Of a stretch of 49,621 nt of DNA, positions 40,397 through 49,493 are shown one piece after another. The stretch spans positions 1 to 49,621 of the forward strand of contig CAJUNR010000033.1 in the NCBI GenBank assembly GCA_910587765.1, written 5' to 3'. Numbering within the stretch: position 1 is the stretch's first letter; every line of letters starts with the position of its first letter. Below the pieces are notes generated by a model. It made no database searches. It was not told where the DNA came from and saw only the letters and a list, made by a program, of their open reading frames with translations. A program made the translations under genes and the position numbers. The DNA is from an uncultured Lachnospiraceae bacterium (lineage in GTDB: Bacteria > Bacillota > Clostridia > Lachnospirales > Lachnospiraceae).

Positions 40397-42085
40397 TTAG
40401 AACAGTCCGGTAATCTTTCCGTTCTCGTCCACGTCGATTCTCTCAGCAGCCGGAACCTTGGGAAGACCAGGCATGGTCATGATCTCGCCGGTCAGAGCTA
40501 CGATGAAGCCTGCGCCTGCGGAAATCTTCAGGTTGCGTACGGTTACCTCGAATCCGGTCGGAGCGCCGAGCTTCGTCTGGTCGTCGGTTAAGCTGTACTG
40601 AGTCTTCGCCACACAGATCGGGCAGTTGCCGAATCCGAGCGCTTCGAGCTCTTTCGCCTGTTTCTGAGCGTTCGCGGTGAGAACGACTCTGCTTCCACCG
40701 TAGATCTTCTGAACGATTGCGTTCAGCTTGTCTTCGATGGAGGTGCCTTCCAGCTCATAGGAGAACGTAAAGTCGTTCGGCTGCTCTACGAGACGAAGGA
40801 CTTCTTCTGCCAGCTTCACGCCGCCTTCGCCGCCTTTTGCCCATACTTCGGACAGAGCAACGTTTACGCCGAGTTCTTTACATTTTGCCTCTACGAGGTC
40901 AAGTTCTGCCTTCGTATCGGTCGGGAATGCGTTGATTGCAACCACGCACGGAAGTTTGTATACGTTGGTAATGTTGCTTACATGTTTCAGAAGGTTCGGA
41001 AGACCTTTCTCAAGCGCTTCCAGATTCTCATTGTTGAGATCTGCCTTGGGAACCCCGCCATTGTACTTCAGAGCACGTACGGTAGCGACAACAACAACCG
41101 CGTTCGGCTTCAGACCAGCCATACGGCACTTGATGTCGAGGAACTTCTCAGCACCGAGGTCAGCGCCGAAACCAGCCTCTGTGATTGTATAATCGGACAG
41201 CTTCAGAGCCATCTTCGTAGCGGTTACGGAGTTGCAACCGTGAGCGATGTTTGCGAACGGTCCGCCGTGAACGATTGCCGGAACGCCTTCGAGCGTCTGA
41301 ACCAGGTTCGGTTTCAGAGCGTCTTTCAGCAGTGCAGCCATAGCGCCTTCTGCGTGCAGATCGCCTGCGGTAACCGGCTTCTGCTCGGATGCCTTGCCGC
41401 GGGTATAACCGACGATGATTCTTGCCAGTCTCTTCTTGAGGTCGATGATATCGCTTGCCAGACACAGAACTGCCATGATCTCGGATGCAACTGTAATGTC
41501 ATAGCCGTCTTCTCTGGGCATGCCGTTGGTCTTTCCGCCAAGGCCGTCCACTACATTACGAAGCTGACGGTCATTCATGTCCACGCATCTTCTCCAGGTG
41601 ATCTTTCTGGGATCGATGTTCAGGTCATTGCCCTGGAAGATATGATTGTCGACCATCGCTGCCAGCAGGTTGTTTGCCGCGCCGATTGCATGGAAGTCAC
41701 CGGTGAAGTGAAGGTTGATATCTTCCATAGGAACCACCTGTGCATATCCGCCGCCTGCAGCGCCGCCTTTTACGCCGAAGACCGGTCCGAGGGACGGCTC
41801 GCGAAGAGCAACCATAACCTTCTTGCCGAGCTTCTGCATACCGTCTGCCAGACCTACGGTCGTCGTGGTCTTGCCCTCTCCTGCCGGAGTCGGGTTGATT
41901 GCGGTCACGAGGATCAGTTTTCCGTTGGGAGCGTCGGACTGCTTCAGCAGATTGTAGTCAATCTTTGCTTTGTACTTGCCGTACTGCTCCAGATACTTGT
42001 CGTCGATCCCTGCTTTGGCTGCGATCTCGGTAATCGGTCTCATCTCGCATTCCTGTGCAATCTCGATGTCAGTTTTGAATCCCAT
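40397..42085 (-). CDS. fhs: Formate-tetrahydrofolate ligase
   Basis: 562 residues, usual length. ATP-dependent activation of formate onto THF. P-loop region TPAGEGKTTTTVGLADGM, followed by REPSLGPVFGVKGGAAGGGYAQV and GGVPKADLNNENLEALEKG. ATG at 42085 with AAAGGAG eight bases upstream; a longer open frame upstream has no ribosome site. A TTGACA-type promoter lies about 160 bases upstream, so the folate genes can be expressed on their own. Confidence 0.96.
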   Translation of the reverse strand: MGFKTDIEIAQECEMRPITEIAAKAGIDDKYLEQYGKYKAKIDYNLLKQSDAPNGKLILVTAINPTPAGEGKTTTTVGLADGMQKLGKKVMVALREPSLGPVFGVKGGAAGGGYAQVVPMEDINLHFTGDFHAIGAANNLLAAMVDNHIFQGNDLNIDPRKITWRRCVDMNDRQLRNVVDGLGGKTNGMPREDGYDITVASEIMAVLCLASDIIDLKKRLARIIVGYTRGKASEQKPVTAGDLHAEGAMAALLKDALKPNLVQTLEGVPAIVHGGPFANIAHGCNSVTATKMALKLSDYTITEAGFGADLGAEKFLDIKCRMAGLKPNAVVVVATVRALKYNGGVPKADLNNENLEALEKGLPNLLKHVSNITNVYKLPCVVAINAFPTDTKAELDLVEAKCKELGVNVALSEVWAKGGEGGVKLAEEVLRLVEQPNDFTFSYELEGTSIEDKLNAIVQKIYGGSRVVLTANAQKQAKELEALGFGNCPICVAKTQYSLTDDQTKLGAPTGFEVTVRNLKISAGAGFIVALTGEIMTMPGLPKVPAAERIDVDENGKITGLF

Positions 42086-42236
42086 AAGAATTACTCCTTT
42101 CCTCCCCTTGGGCTTGCCTTCTCCCGTCAGGGCACGCGTTTCGCGCGATTGTTTAAATTTTAACAAAGGATTATCGGTCCTTTGAACATACCAACATTAT
42201 ACAGTATTGCTAATTTTATAGCATCCTACATATTGT

Positions 42237-42265
42237 ACTATGTACATTTTTGTGTATACTGTCAA
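42237..42265 (-). promoter_or_regulatory. Promoter upstream of fhs
   Basis: TTGACA (42265-42260), 17 bases, CATAGT (42242-42237). A further TATAAT lies at 42201-42196 without a good -35. The leader of about 150 bases shows no riboswitch that I recognise. Confidence 0.6.
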
Positions 42266-42322
42266 AATAAATTCCCGGAGCACCGGCATAATTACCAACG
42301 ATCGTGCCAAAAAGAACCCCTT

Positions 42323-42964
42323 TTACGCACACAGGCTTTTCACCGTCGTGATCGACAGATCGCCCGCCACCACCATGTCCTCCGCGTGAAATCCGAACTG
42401 GAAGTTGTCGCTGTACAGGATCTGCGCCGAAGGCGGAAATTCGTCGTCTCCTTCCCAGAAGATAAACTGCATATAATAACCATTGATCAGTTCAAATTCG
42501 TAGGATACGTCACCCATCGACCGTTTCTTCACTCCGGGGATGCGTTCCATGGCTTCAGCGAAAGCGTTCAGTTTATAGCCGAAACCGTAGGTCAGGCGCT
42601 TCAGGCATCTGCCGGTGAACGGCTGAATATAAAGTTCTCCGTAAGTGGGCACCTCCCGGAACGTCATGAATTTTCCGCTGCTCTGCACATACTGGCCTTC
42701 CAGAAGATAACGCAGGACAAAGGTCTGCGCCGGAATACTCGACCGAAACAGATCGGGTTCCCCCTCCTTTTGATCCAGCGGGCGGATCGAAAATACCGGA
42801 TACGCCACCGCATATTCATGGCCCATAAACCGAAGTCGAAACTCCTGTGTCATTGCATCATACAATATGTTCAATCTTTCTTCCGCTTCTTTCGGATCCA
42901 GCGATCCGTATTTTTCCAGATAGTGCTCAAACGGCACTTCTTCTTTATGGTTTTCAATTTCCAA
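42323..42964 (-). CDS. DUF3786 domain protein of the acs cluster
   Basis: 213 residues. DUF3786 proteins accompany acetyl-CoA pathway and corrinoid genes in anaerobes; function unknown. Seen here: EYAVAYPVFSIRPLDQKEGEPD, LLRYLLEG-like middle (VLRYLLEGQYVQSSGKF) and YYMQFIFWEGDDEFPPSAQILYSDN. The start is TTG at 42964 behind AGGAGGGG. It follows acsV by 55 bases. Confidence 0.83.
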   Translation of the reverse strand: MEIENHKEEVPFEHYLEKYGSLDPKEAEERLNILYDAMTQEFRLRFMGHEYAVAYPVFSIRPLDQKEGEPDLFRSSIPAQTFVLRYLLEGQYVQSSGKFMTFREVPTYGELYIQPFTGRCLKRLTYGFGYKLNAFAEAMERIPGVKKRSMGDVSYEFELINGYYMQFIFWEGDDEFPPSAQILYSDNFQFGFHAEDMVVAGDLSITTVKSLCA

Positions 42965-43019
42965 CGGAATCCCCTCCTTTCATCCGCCTGTCCGCCGCTT
43001 TTTTGCCGCCGTTCTGCGG

Positions 43020-44951
43020 TCAAATATCCGCCTGAACGACGCTCGGGAACAGCGAAGTATCCGTATGGGGCAGGAAGCAGGCCGCCACAAACTCATCCAT
43101 ATAACCCGGATCCGTACTCAGCTCCATGTAGGTCATATTGTGCGACAGCTCGTACACCTTCTCTTCCGCCTGTTTGGAAAGCACCATATTGTACGCGCCC
43201 GTGAGGGAGGAATTGCCAATATAATGGAATTTCTCAATCTCGATATCCGGGAACATGCCGATGGTGACCGCATTCTTCATATTGATGCCGCTTCCGATAC
43301 CGCCTGCCACATAAACGTTCTCGATCATGGACACGTCAAAATCCAGGGAGCGGATCATCGTACAAATGGCTGAGAAGATTGCGCCCTTCGCACGGATAAA
43401 GTTGTCGATATCCACCTCGTTAATGACCACGTCCTTATGTCCGGCCGCGTCCTCTTTAAACGCCAGTACGTAACTGCCGATTCCGTATTCATCATGGCGG
43501 ACTCTTTCGCCCTCCCGGATGAATTTGCCCTTGGGGCTGATGATCCGGCAGCGGAACAGTTCCGCGATTACGTCAATGATGCCGGAACCACACAGACCGA
43601 CCGGCTTCTGTCCTTCATCGCCCACGATCCGGAAGGACGGTTCCATCGTCGCGGCGTCAATGGTACAGGCCTCGATGGCGCCGTCTGTAGCGCGCATTCC
43701 GCAGCTTATATCGCCGCCTTCAAACGCCGGCCCCGCGGAGCAGGCGCAGCTCATCATAAAATCAGAGTTTCCGAACACGATCTCGCCGTTGGTTCCAAGG
43801 TCGATGAAGAGATTAAATTCCGGTTTATTCCAGATCATGCTCACGAGGGTTCCGGCGGTGATATCTCCGCCCACATAACTGCCGATATTAGGCGCGATCA
43901 CAATCCTCGCGTCCGGATGAACGCGGATCCCCAAGTCGTAGGCGTGCAGGTTATCGTTCTCAAAGAACGCCGGGATATACGGTTCCATGCGAAGCGGATC
44001 CGCATTCACGCCTGTGAACAGATGGTTCATGGTCGTATTGGACGCCACGCAGAGGTGATAGATGCGATCGCCGCCGATTCCCGCCGCACGGCACATGTTT
44101 TCAAGCATCGGATTGATCGTGTCCTCAATGATCGCTCTCTGAAGCTTCTCCCGTCCGCCCTCTTTGGTGGACTCGATAATACGGTTGATGACGTCGGCGC
44201 CGAAGCGGATCTGACCGTTGCCGGCGGAAGCCTTTGCCAGCAGTTCTCCGCTCTCCATATCCAGAATGACGGCGGATACGGTCGTAGTGCCGATGTCAAT
44301 GGCCGCCGCACAGATCTTCTTCTCCTGCGGAGGCAGCACATCATATACCAGGATACCGTGGCCGCTCTTTTTGCACACCGCGTTCAAGCGGAAATCGTTC
44401 TCTCTGAGAACGTCCGGCAGCTTTTTCAATACCTGGAACGTCAGTTTTACTCTCTCTGCTCCGGCGGCCGACTGAATGGCCCAGGTCAGCCGCTCATTAT
44501 CCGGCATGGTATCGTCCAGCGTGGGCGCCTCCATCTGAAGCTCCAGCACCGAGAACTCATTCTCAAAGCTGATTCCGGATTCTTCTACTTCTTTTTTTGC
44601 TCTATCAAAAATGGCAATCTCTTCCCGGGAACTCAGATCCGCCACCTTCATCCGGCTCTTGTAAGCCGACGCGATGTCGGGCACCATGACCTCCACATCT
44701 CCGGTAATGGTGCTGACACAGGAAAGCCTCCACCCTTCCGTGTAATCCTGCTCCGAGATATGCCGTGTTTTTTCACTGTCCAATTCTCCGTTTACATATT
44801 TTACTCTGCATTTTCCGCAGGAACCGTTGCCTGAACAAGGTGCGTCGATGGCTACGTTCGCCTTGCGCGCTACCTCCAACAGGTTCTCTCCGGCCGTAAC
44901 CGCAACGGTGGTTGCCGTTCCGTCTTCAAATCTGAATGTTACATTTGGCAT
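43020..44951 (-). CDS. acsV: Corrinoid activation protein AcsV (RACo type)
   Basis: 643 residues. An N-terminal [2Fe-2S] ferredoxin domain with Cys39, Cys45, Cys48 and Cys78 (CSGNGSCGKC) is followed by a linker and a C-terminal ASKHA-type ATPase domain (AAIDIGTTTVSAVIL, LFIDLGTNGEIVFG, YVAGGIGSG). Family members reduce inactive Co(II) corrinoid back to Co(I) with ATP. ATG at 44951 with GGAGAGG upstream; a longer frame has no ribosome site. Partner: AcsCD. Confidence 0.93.
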   Translation of the reverse strand: MPNVTFRFEDGTATTVAVTAGENLLEVARKANVAIDAPCSGNGSCGKCRVKYVNGELDSEKTRHISEQDYTEGWRLSCVSTITGDVEVMVPDIASAYKSRMKVADLSSREEIAIFDRAKKEVEESGISFENEFSVLELQMEAPTLDDTMPDNERLTWAIQSAAGAERVKLTFQVLKKLPDVLRENDFRLNAVCKKSGHGILVYDVLPPQEKKICAAAIDIGTTTVSAVILDMESGELLAKASAGNGQIRFGADVINRIIESTKEGGREKLQRAIIEDTINPMLENMCRAAGIGGDRIYHLCVASNTTMNHLFTGVNADPLRMEPYIPAFFENDNLHAYDLGIRVHPDARIVIAPNIGSYVGGDITAGTLVSMIWNKPEFNLFIDLGTNGEIVFGNSDFMMSCACSAGPAFEGGDISCGMRATDGAIEACTIDAATMEPSFRIVGDEGQKPVGLCGSGIIDVIAELFRCRIISPKGKFIREGERVRHDEYGIGSYVLAFKEDAAGHKDVVINEVDIDNFIRAKGAIFSAICTMIRSLDFDVSMIENVYVAGGIGSGINMKNAVTIGMFPDIEIEKFHYIGNSSLTGAYNMVLSKQAEEKVYELSHNMTYMELSTDPGYMDEFVAACFLPHTDTSLFPSVVQADI

Positions 44952-45074
44952 AATTGTTCCTCTCCATATTTTTCCCATACATTCGGTTAACTGCGGATGT
45001 CTTCAAGAAAACACCGGCAGACCCGGTTCCGTTTCACCGGACGAACCCCGCCCGTGACGTTCGGTCGGTATCTG

Positions 45075-45443
45075 TCAGAAATGAGTCAGATACTCGACGA
45101 TAAATCCAAGTATCATGAGCGAGGTCAGCGCCAGGCCGAGGATCGACAAAACCATGCCGATGATCGGCATCGCTTTCTGGTCTTCTTTGACCAGACTGAT
45201 GACTGCCAGCACCATTCCGATGATACCGGTAAACAAAGATATAAATGGGGCCCAGAAAAACAGCAGTGTGACAATTCCCAGCACCAGCGCCGCAATCGCC
45301 AGCCGGTTTTCTTTCTGCCGGCCGACTTCCCTCAGCACGACCTGAGAGCCGGAAGGCGGATACTGCGGAGGATACGGAGTCTGTCCTCCCCACTGCGCCG
45401 GTTCATTGTTTCTCCACTCAGGGCCGTAATTGTTATCATCCAT
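45075..45443 (-). CDS. DUF4190-like small membrane protein inside the acs cluster
   Basis: 122 residues. A Pro/Gln/Tyr-rich N-terminus (GGQTPYPPQYPPSG) and two to three hydrophobic segments (LAIAALVLGIVTLLFFWAPFISLF, IIGMVLSILGLALTSLMIL), the layout of DUF4190 proteins. AAAGGAG precedes the ATG. It is 22 bases behind the gene at 45466. Function unknown. A weak hairpin (ACCGG/CCGGT, followed by a short T run) lies between it and acsV. Confidence 0.75.
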   Translation of the reverse strand: MDDNNYGPEWRNNEPAQWGGQTPYPPQYPPSGSQVVLREVGRQKENRLAIAALVLGIVTLLFFWAPFISLFTGIIGMVLAVISLVKEDQKAMPIIGMVLSILGLALTSLMILGFIVEYLTHF

Positions 45444-45465
45444 AGAGCCTCTCCTTTATGGCCGG

Positions 45466-45951
45466 TCACATATAGAGCGCCGTCTGCGCCCAGAATGCCA
45501 GCCAGGCCATCGCCGCCTGAAGCACCGCCCATACAATAAATACCGCAATGACCTTCCCCTTCTTACCGGAAAGCGCGAAATTGATATAAAGCGTACCGAA
45601 CGCGATACCGACCACTACCCCCAGCGCACTGTTGCACAGCAGTCCCACGATCGCACTGATTCCGACAAGAACCCAGACCCATGCGGGTGTATTTGCCTGG
45701 ACCGGGACGTATCGCTCTCCGCTTCCGACATAAACGCCGTTGATCGCCACATCCACTTTCGCACCGATGGCCACCAGGCGGATATCGCTCCCCGCGATCT
45801 CAATCGAATAATCTACCACATTGACAAACCAGTTCTGGGATTTCAGCTTATATGTGGTTCCGTCCACGATCAGCTTCAAACCGAATCCGGCCTTATATAC
45901 AATACTGTGTTCTTTTCCGTACATATCCGTGAAAGACCAGCTCTTCTTCAT
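45466..45951 (-). CDS. Hypothetical membrane protein inside the acs cluster
   Basis: 161 residues. A soluble beta-rich N-terminal half (SWSFTDMYGKEHSIVYKAGFGLKLIVDG, VDYSIEIAGSDIRLVAIGAKVDVAINGVYV) is followed by three hydrophobic segments (VWVLVGISAIVGLLCNSALGVVVGIAF, VIAVFIVWAVLQAAMAWLAF). No family recognised. AAGGAG lies 11 bases before the ATG. It follows acsE after a 204-base gap containing two hairpins. Operon position is the only functional hint. Confidence 0.7.
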   Translation of the reverse strand: MKKSWSFTDMYGKEHSIVYKAGFGLKLIVDGTTYKLKSQNWFVNVVDYSIEIAGSDIRLVAIGAKVDVAINGVYVGSGERYVPVQANTPAWVWVLVGISAIVGLLCNSALGVVVGIAFGTLYINFALSGKKGKVIAVFIVWAVLQAAMAWLAFWAQTALYM

Positions 45952-46034
45952 TCCCGTACACTCTCCTTACACTTGTATCACTTTCCCGGCAAAAGCAGAG
46001 CCGCTTTTGGTCCGCCATACGTCGCCGGAAAGAG

Positions 46035-46132
46035 AGAACGTTTTGCGGCTCCTGCCCGGCAGGACGCGGAACGTTCTGCGAATCCCGTATTACAAATACT
46101 GCCAGCATAACGAAAATGCCGGCAGTATTTGT
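46035..46132 (-). other. Two hairpins between acsE and the membrane protein pair
   Basis: First: AGAACGTT/AACGTTCT with inner GCG/CGC and TGCC/GGCA (46035-46077). Second: a perfect 12-pair stem ACAAATACTGCC/GGCAGTATTTGT (46092-46132). Neither has a T run in the minus direction, so they may be mRNA processing or stability elements, or partial terminators. Otherwise 45952-46155 holds nothing I recognise. Confidence 0.6.
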
Positions 46133-46155
46133 CTTATATATCTGTATGATATGTA

Positions 46156-46941
46156 TCAGATCTCCAGATAGGAATCTGCATACAGAGTATTGTCCTTGAT
46201 AATATCGCAGGACTTGATGGTCTCCATCAGACGCAGGTCGTTCGGGTTGACGATTGCGGAGGTCAGACCGCAGGTCATACACATTGCAACCATAGCGGAG
46301 TCCATGATCGGACGGATATGCTTGGGCATACCGTTGGAGTTGTTGGAAAGTCCGCCGGTGGAGTTCAGGCCCATATCGGAAAGCATCTTGATGCACTCCA
46401 GAATCTGCATCTGTTTGTCCTGCATGCCTTTGATCACGAGGAACAGCGGGTCGAACCACAAATCGGTCTCTTCCATGCCATGCTCCAGACCTCTCTCCAG
46501 CATGGTCTGGCAGTACATCATACGCTCGTCATTGTTCGCCGCGATGCCTTCGCCGTTGCAGAGCGCGATAACGATTGCGTCGTTTGCAGCCGCCAGGTCA
46601 ATGTACTCGATTCTGCCTGCCGCGTCTGCGGAGTTCACGATCGGTTTTCCTTTGGTACGGTTGTAAACGGAGATACCTGCCTCGATCGCCGCCTTGTTCG
46701 CGGTGTCAAGAGCCAGCGGAACATTGTCGAACTCGCCCTGAAGAAGCTGAACCGCCCATTTCATCAGTTCCGGTCCGTCATTCTCAGCCGGTCCGATATT
46801 GACATCCAGATAAGATGCGCCTGCATCCAACTGCTGTTTTGCACGCTGAAGGATCGGCTGCGGATCTCTCTCCGTAAAAGCTTTATTCACGGACGGAGCG
46901 GTTGCAGATAATCTTTCCCCAATAACAATGAATTTTCCCAT
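46156..46941 (-). CDS. acsE: Methyltetrahydrofolate:corrinoid methyltransferase
   Basis: 261 residues, usual length. Pterin-binding TIM barrel (LDAGASYLDVNIGPAEND, VPLALDTANKAAIEAG, KPIVNSA). It transfers the methyl group from methyl-THF to the cobalt of AcsCD. AGGAG precedes the ATG. Between acsC and the small membrane genes. Confidence 0.95.
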   Translation of the reverse strand: MGKFIVIGERLSATAPSVNKAFTERDPQPILQRAKQQLDAGASYLDVNIGPAENDGPELMKWAVQLLQGEFDNVPLALDTANKAAIEAGISVYNRTKGKPIVNSADAAGRIEYIDLAAANDAIVIALCNGEGIAANNDERMMYCQTMLERGLEHGMEETDLWFDPLFLVIKGMQDKQMQILECIKMLSDMGLNSTGGLSNNSNGMPKHIRPIMDSAMVAMCMTCGLTSAIVNPNDLRLMETIKSCDIIKDNTLYADSYLEI

Positions 46942-47010
46942 ACTACTCTATTCTCCTTTTCCTTTTTCTATCACCGGACCGCCCGGAAGGCAGCCCGGTG
47001 ATCGGTTTGC

Positions 47011-48357
47011 TTAAATCTCGCCGCTTGCCTGCAGATCTTTCAGGAATTTCACAAGCTGAACCGCCTCGTTCGGAGCAACGATGACCTGCCATCCTTCCAG
47101 TTTTGCCTCGATATCGCCTTTCAGCACAGCAACCTTTCCGGGGATGATCAGTTTTCTGCTCTTGATCTTCGGCTCGACCTCTTCCTTGATGAACTTGGAT
47201 ACGGTCGTCGAAGACAGCTTGCCTGCAGCCCATGCGGTCAGAACGGAAAGTCCGCCCGCGTCGCTGATCACCAGATTGCACGGTACGCCGGAACGCTCCA
47301 GCTCGCCGGATACGACGAAGTAGGTAAGCGCGAAGTCAACGGTGGTCAGAACTACGGAATTCTCGTCCCCGCCATTGATCGGGTAAATACCCGGCTCAAC
47401 CTTCATCGGCTTCTGCGGGTCGGTGTAGACGTTCTGTCTCAAACCGAAGAGCGCAAGGCCTCTTGCATAGTTCATAGTATCCATAACGATGATCGAACCG
47501 TATTTCAGGATAAATACGGAAGCCAGCGCGATCTGCAGCGCCTCATCATCCGGAGCGACCTTGGAAAGGTTCACGATGGACGGATATCCGAAGGTTCTGT
47601 CGGGATCTTTTGCCAGACATGCGCGTCTCACCTGCACGGTCGTCGCGAAGGTCTCTTTGATCGTAGCGCCGGTCGTATCCAGTACCAGATCCTTGAAGCC
47701 AAGCTTCTCGATCGCTGCGGTGGTGTCGTACAACTCGTTGATGTCCGCGCCGGATACGCCCAGAACAACGCCCGCTGCCTTTGCGATCTCAACCATCTCC
47801 GCGTAGTTGGATGCGTCCGCACTATTGATGATCGGCTTCTCATCCTTGCATACGTCCAGAGCCTTCTTGATCGCATCTGCATTCTTGCAAGTCAGAACAA
47901 GGGTCTTACCTTTTCCGGCTACTTTCTTCACCGCTTCCACGAACGCGTCCGCGTCGCCGGTGCACTCCACGTACACCATCTCCGCGTGCATTCTCTCGCC
48001 GATACGGTCGTAATCAACTTTATTCGCCTCTGCGAGAACTGCATCCACATCCATATCCGGAGTCACGCGCACCGCGAATCTCGGTTTGCTGACGAACGTC
48101 TTCTCATGTCTTGCCAGTACGGTCTCTCCGCCAAGCGTATATTCCGCGTCGCCGGTACCAACCTTAATGGTCTTCATAGGCGGAGCAGTCGCCTCAGATA
48201 AGGTTGCCAGCGCCTCCTCGGACATATGCGGACATTTTGAGATCTCAACCGCCCCCTGTGCAACTTTCATGGAGAAAGCCATACAGGTGGGGCTTCCGCA
48301 CTCTTTACAGTTTGTTTTCGGTGTTAATTTAAAAATGTCTAAACCTTTTAATGCCAT
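47011..48357 (-). CDS. acsC: CODH/ACS corrinoid iron-sulfur protein, large (gamma) subunit
   Basis: 448 residues. N-terminal [4Fe-4S] domain with Cys17, Cys20, Cys25 and Cys42 (CKECGSPTC, KCPHMS), then a TIM-barrel part and a C-terminal corrinoid-binding part (VISDAGGLSVLTAWAAGKLS). With AcsD it carries the methyl group between AcsE and acetyl-CoA synthase. GGAGG precedes the ATG. It starts 22 bases after acsD. Confidence 0.95.
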   Translation of the reverse strand: MALKGLDIFKLTPKTNCKECGSPTCMAFSMKVAQGAVEISKCPHMSEEALATLSEATAPPMKTIKVGTGDAEYTLGGETVLARHEKTFVSKPRFAVRVTPDMDVDAVLAEANKVDYDRIGERMHAEMVYVECTGDADAFVEAVKKVAGKGKTLVLTCKNADAIKKALDVCKDEKPIINSADASNYAEMVEIAKAAGVVLGVSGADINELYDTTAAIEKLGFKDLVLDTTGATIKETFATTVQVRRACLAKDPDRTFGYPSIVNLSKVAPDDEALQIALASVFILKYGSIIVMDTMNYARGLALFGLRQNVYTDPQKPMKVEPGIYPINGGDENSVVLTTVDFALTYFVVSGELERSGVPCNLVISDAGGLSVLTAWAAGKLSSTTVSKFIKEEVEPKIKSRKLIIPGKVAVLKGDIEAKLEGWQVIVAPNEAVQLVKFLKDLQASGEI

Positions 48358-48379
48358 TGTATTTTCCTCCTTCCCGCGA

Positions 48380-49321
48380 TTACATCAGTTCTTTGATCAT
48401 TTTAGAGATGGTTGCAACGGAAGTCGGATGTTTCAGAATGACTGCGTTGGAACCGGATGCCAGTACGGAAGCAGCCGTGGATACTTCCATGCCTACGCCG
48501 CGGGCTTCCTGAGCGCCCCACTCCGGCATATCCTCTTCAGAAGCCATAGCCTCTTTTACATTCCATGCCTCGTCGGCGATCGGAGTGATGATCGGCATCT
48601 GTAACTGTTTGTCGTCCTGGGACAGAGCTGCAGCTTTGATACGATCCATGGTGGATACCACGTACTCAAAGCCGTAACCAACCGTAGCGGTACCAACGTT
48701 CATGACGATGTTGGCCGGAGCTACGCCCAACTGGGAGATCAATACATTGAGCTGTTTAGCAAGGTTGATATCGACTGCGGACTCCGCGCCGACCTTCTGA
48801 TTGTAAGCAAGGCCTGCAGCCGCGCCGATGCCTTTGTAATCTTCTTCTTTTGCCGCAAGGATGATGGCGTTCTTACCCTGCGCAACCTCGGAAGCTTTGG
48901 TCAGAAGCTCTGCATCTTTCGCCACATTCTTGCAGCCTGCAATTACCAGAGGTACGTCGATGGCGTCAACGACTTCTCTGAGAACTGCCATGCAGTCTTC
49001 CACAGACTTGTCCTCGCCGTTGGGATCCGCTCCCTCCAGCTTCAGACATACGAAATCCGCGCCCGGCATCGCCGCTGCTTTCTTTGCGATCTCAGCCATG
49101 GTGGTGCATCCTTCGTAGTATGCTTTCACGCCTGCCGGCTCGTTGTCCAGACCGAGATCCGTGATCATAACGCCGACTTTCGGTGCATTCTCAATCGGAG
49201 CGTCAAACGTATAGAACGGTAATACGTTCTCGCCGCCGATCTTGATCGCTTTCTCGCCACAGCCGACTTCGACTGCGCCTATGGAAGCATTGAATTTTCC
49301 TGATTTTCCATTGAATGGCAT
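48380..49321 (-). CDS. acsD: CODH/ACS corrinoid iron-sulfur protein, small (delta) subunit
   Basis: 313 residues with a TIM-barrel fold (VGVMITDLGLDNEPAG, GADFVCLKLEGADPNGEDKS, PLVIAGCKNVAKD, NIVMNVGTATVGYGFEYV). Partner of AcsC in the corrinoid protein. AAGGAGG precedes the ATG. A separate promoter candidate lies upstream, behind acsB. Confidence 0.95.
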   Translation of the reverse strand: MPFNGKSGKFNASIGAVEVGCGEKAIKIGGENVLPFYTFDAPIENAPKVGVMITDLGLDNEPAGVKAYYEGCTTMAEIAKKAAAMPGADFVCLKLEGADPNGEDKSVEDCMAVLREVVDAIDVPLVIAGCKNVAKDAELLTKASEVAQGKNAIILAAKEEDYKGIGAAAGLAYNQKVGAESAVDINLAKQLNVLISQLGVAPANIVMNVGTATVGYGFEYVVSTMDRIKAAALSQDDKQLQMPIITPIADEAWNVKEAMASEEDMPEWGAQEARGVGMEVSTAASVLASGSNAVILKHPTSVATISKMIKELM

Positions 49322-49397
49322 TGGTTATATCCTCCTTAAATATGTAGTGTCTGTTCCGCGAGCGTCCTTGAGTTCCAGAACATTCCTGAACAGTAAT

Positions 49398-49426
49398 ATT
49401 ATACCACAAAACCTTCCATAAGAAAA
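49398..49426 (-). promoter_or_regulatory. Possible internal promoter before acsD
   Basis: TTTTCT (49426-49421), 17 bases, perfect TATAAT (49403-49398) on the minus strand, about 75 bases before acsD. Together with the hairpin after acsB it could give separate control of the corrinoid protein genes. Confidence 0.5.
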
Positions 49427-49449
49427 GCTTTTATGCATTCCAAAAGGGC

Positions 49450-49470
49450 AGCCCTGTTAAAAAACAGGGC
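49450..49470 (-). terminator. Hairpin after acsB, possible attenuating terminator
   Basis: GCCCTGTT / AACAGGGC with a short T-rich loop; the minus strand continues TGCCCTTTT. The T run is short, so termination may be partial. Confidence 0.5.
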
Positions 49471-49493
49471 GCCCCAATGCCTTTCCGTGAAAC

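Noticed and set aside
42086..42166. An N-terminal extension of Fhs by 27 residues
   Set aside because: The extension is basic, unlike the family, and the ATG at 42085 has the proper ribosome site.
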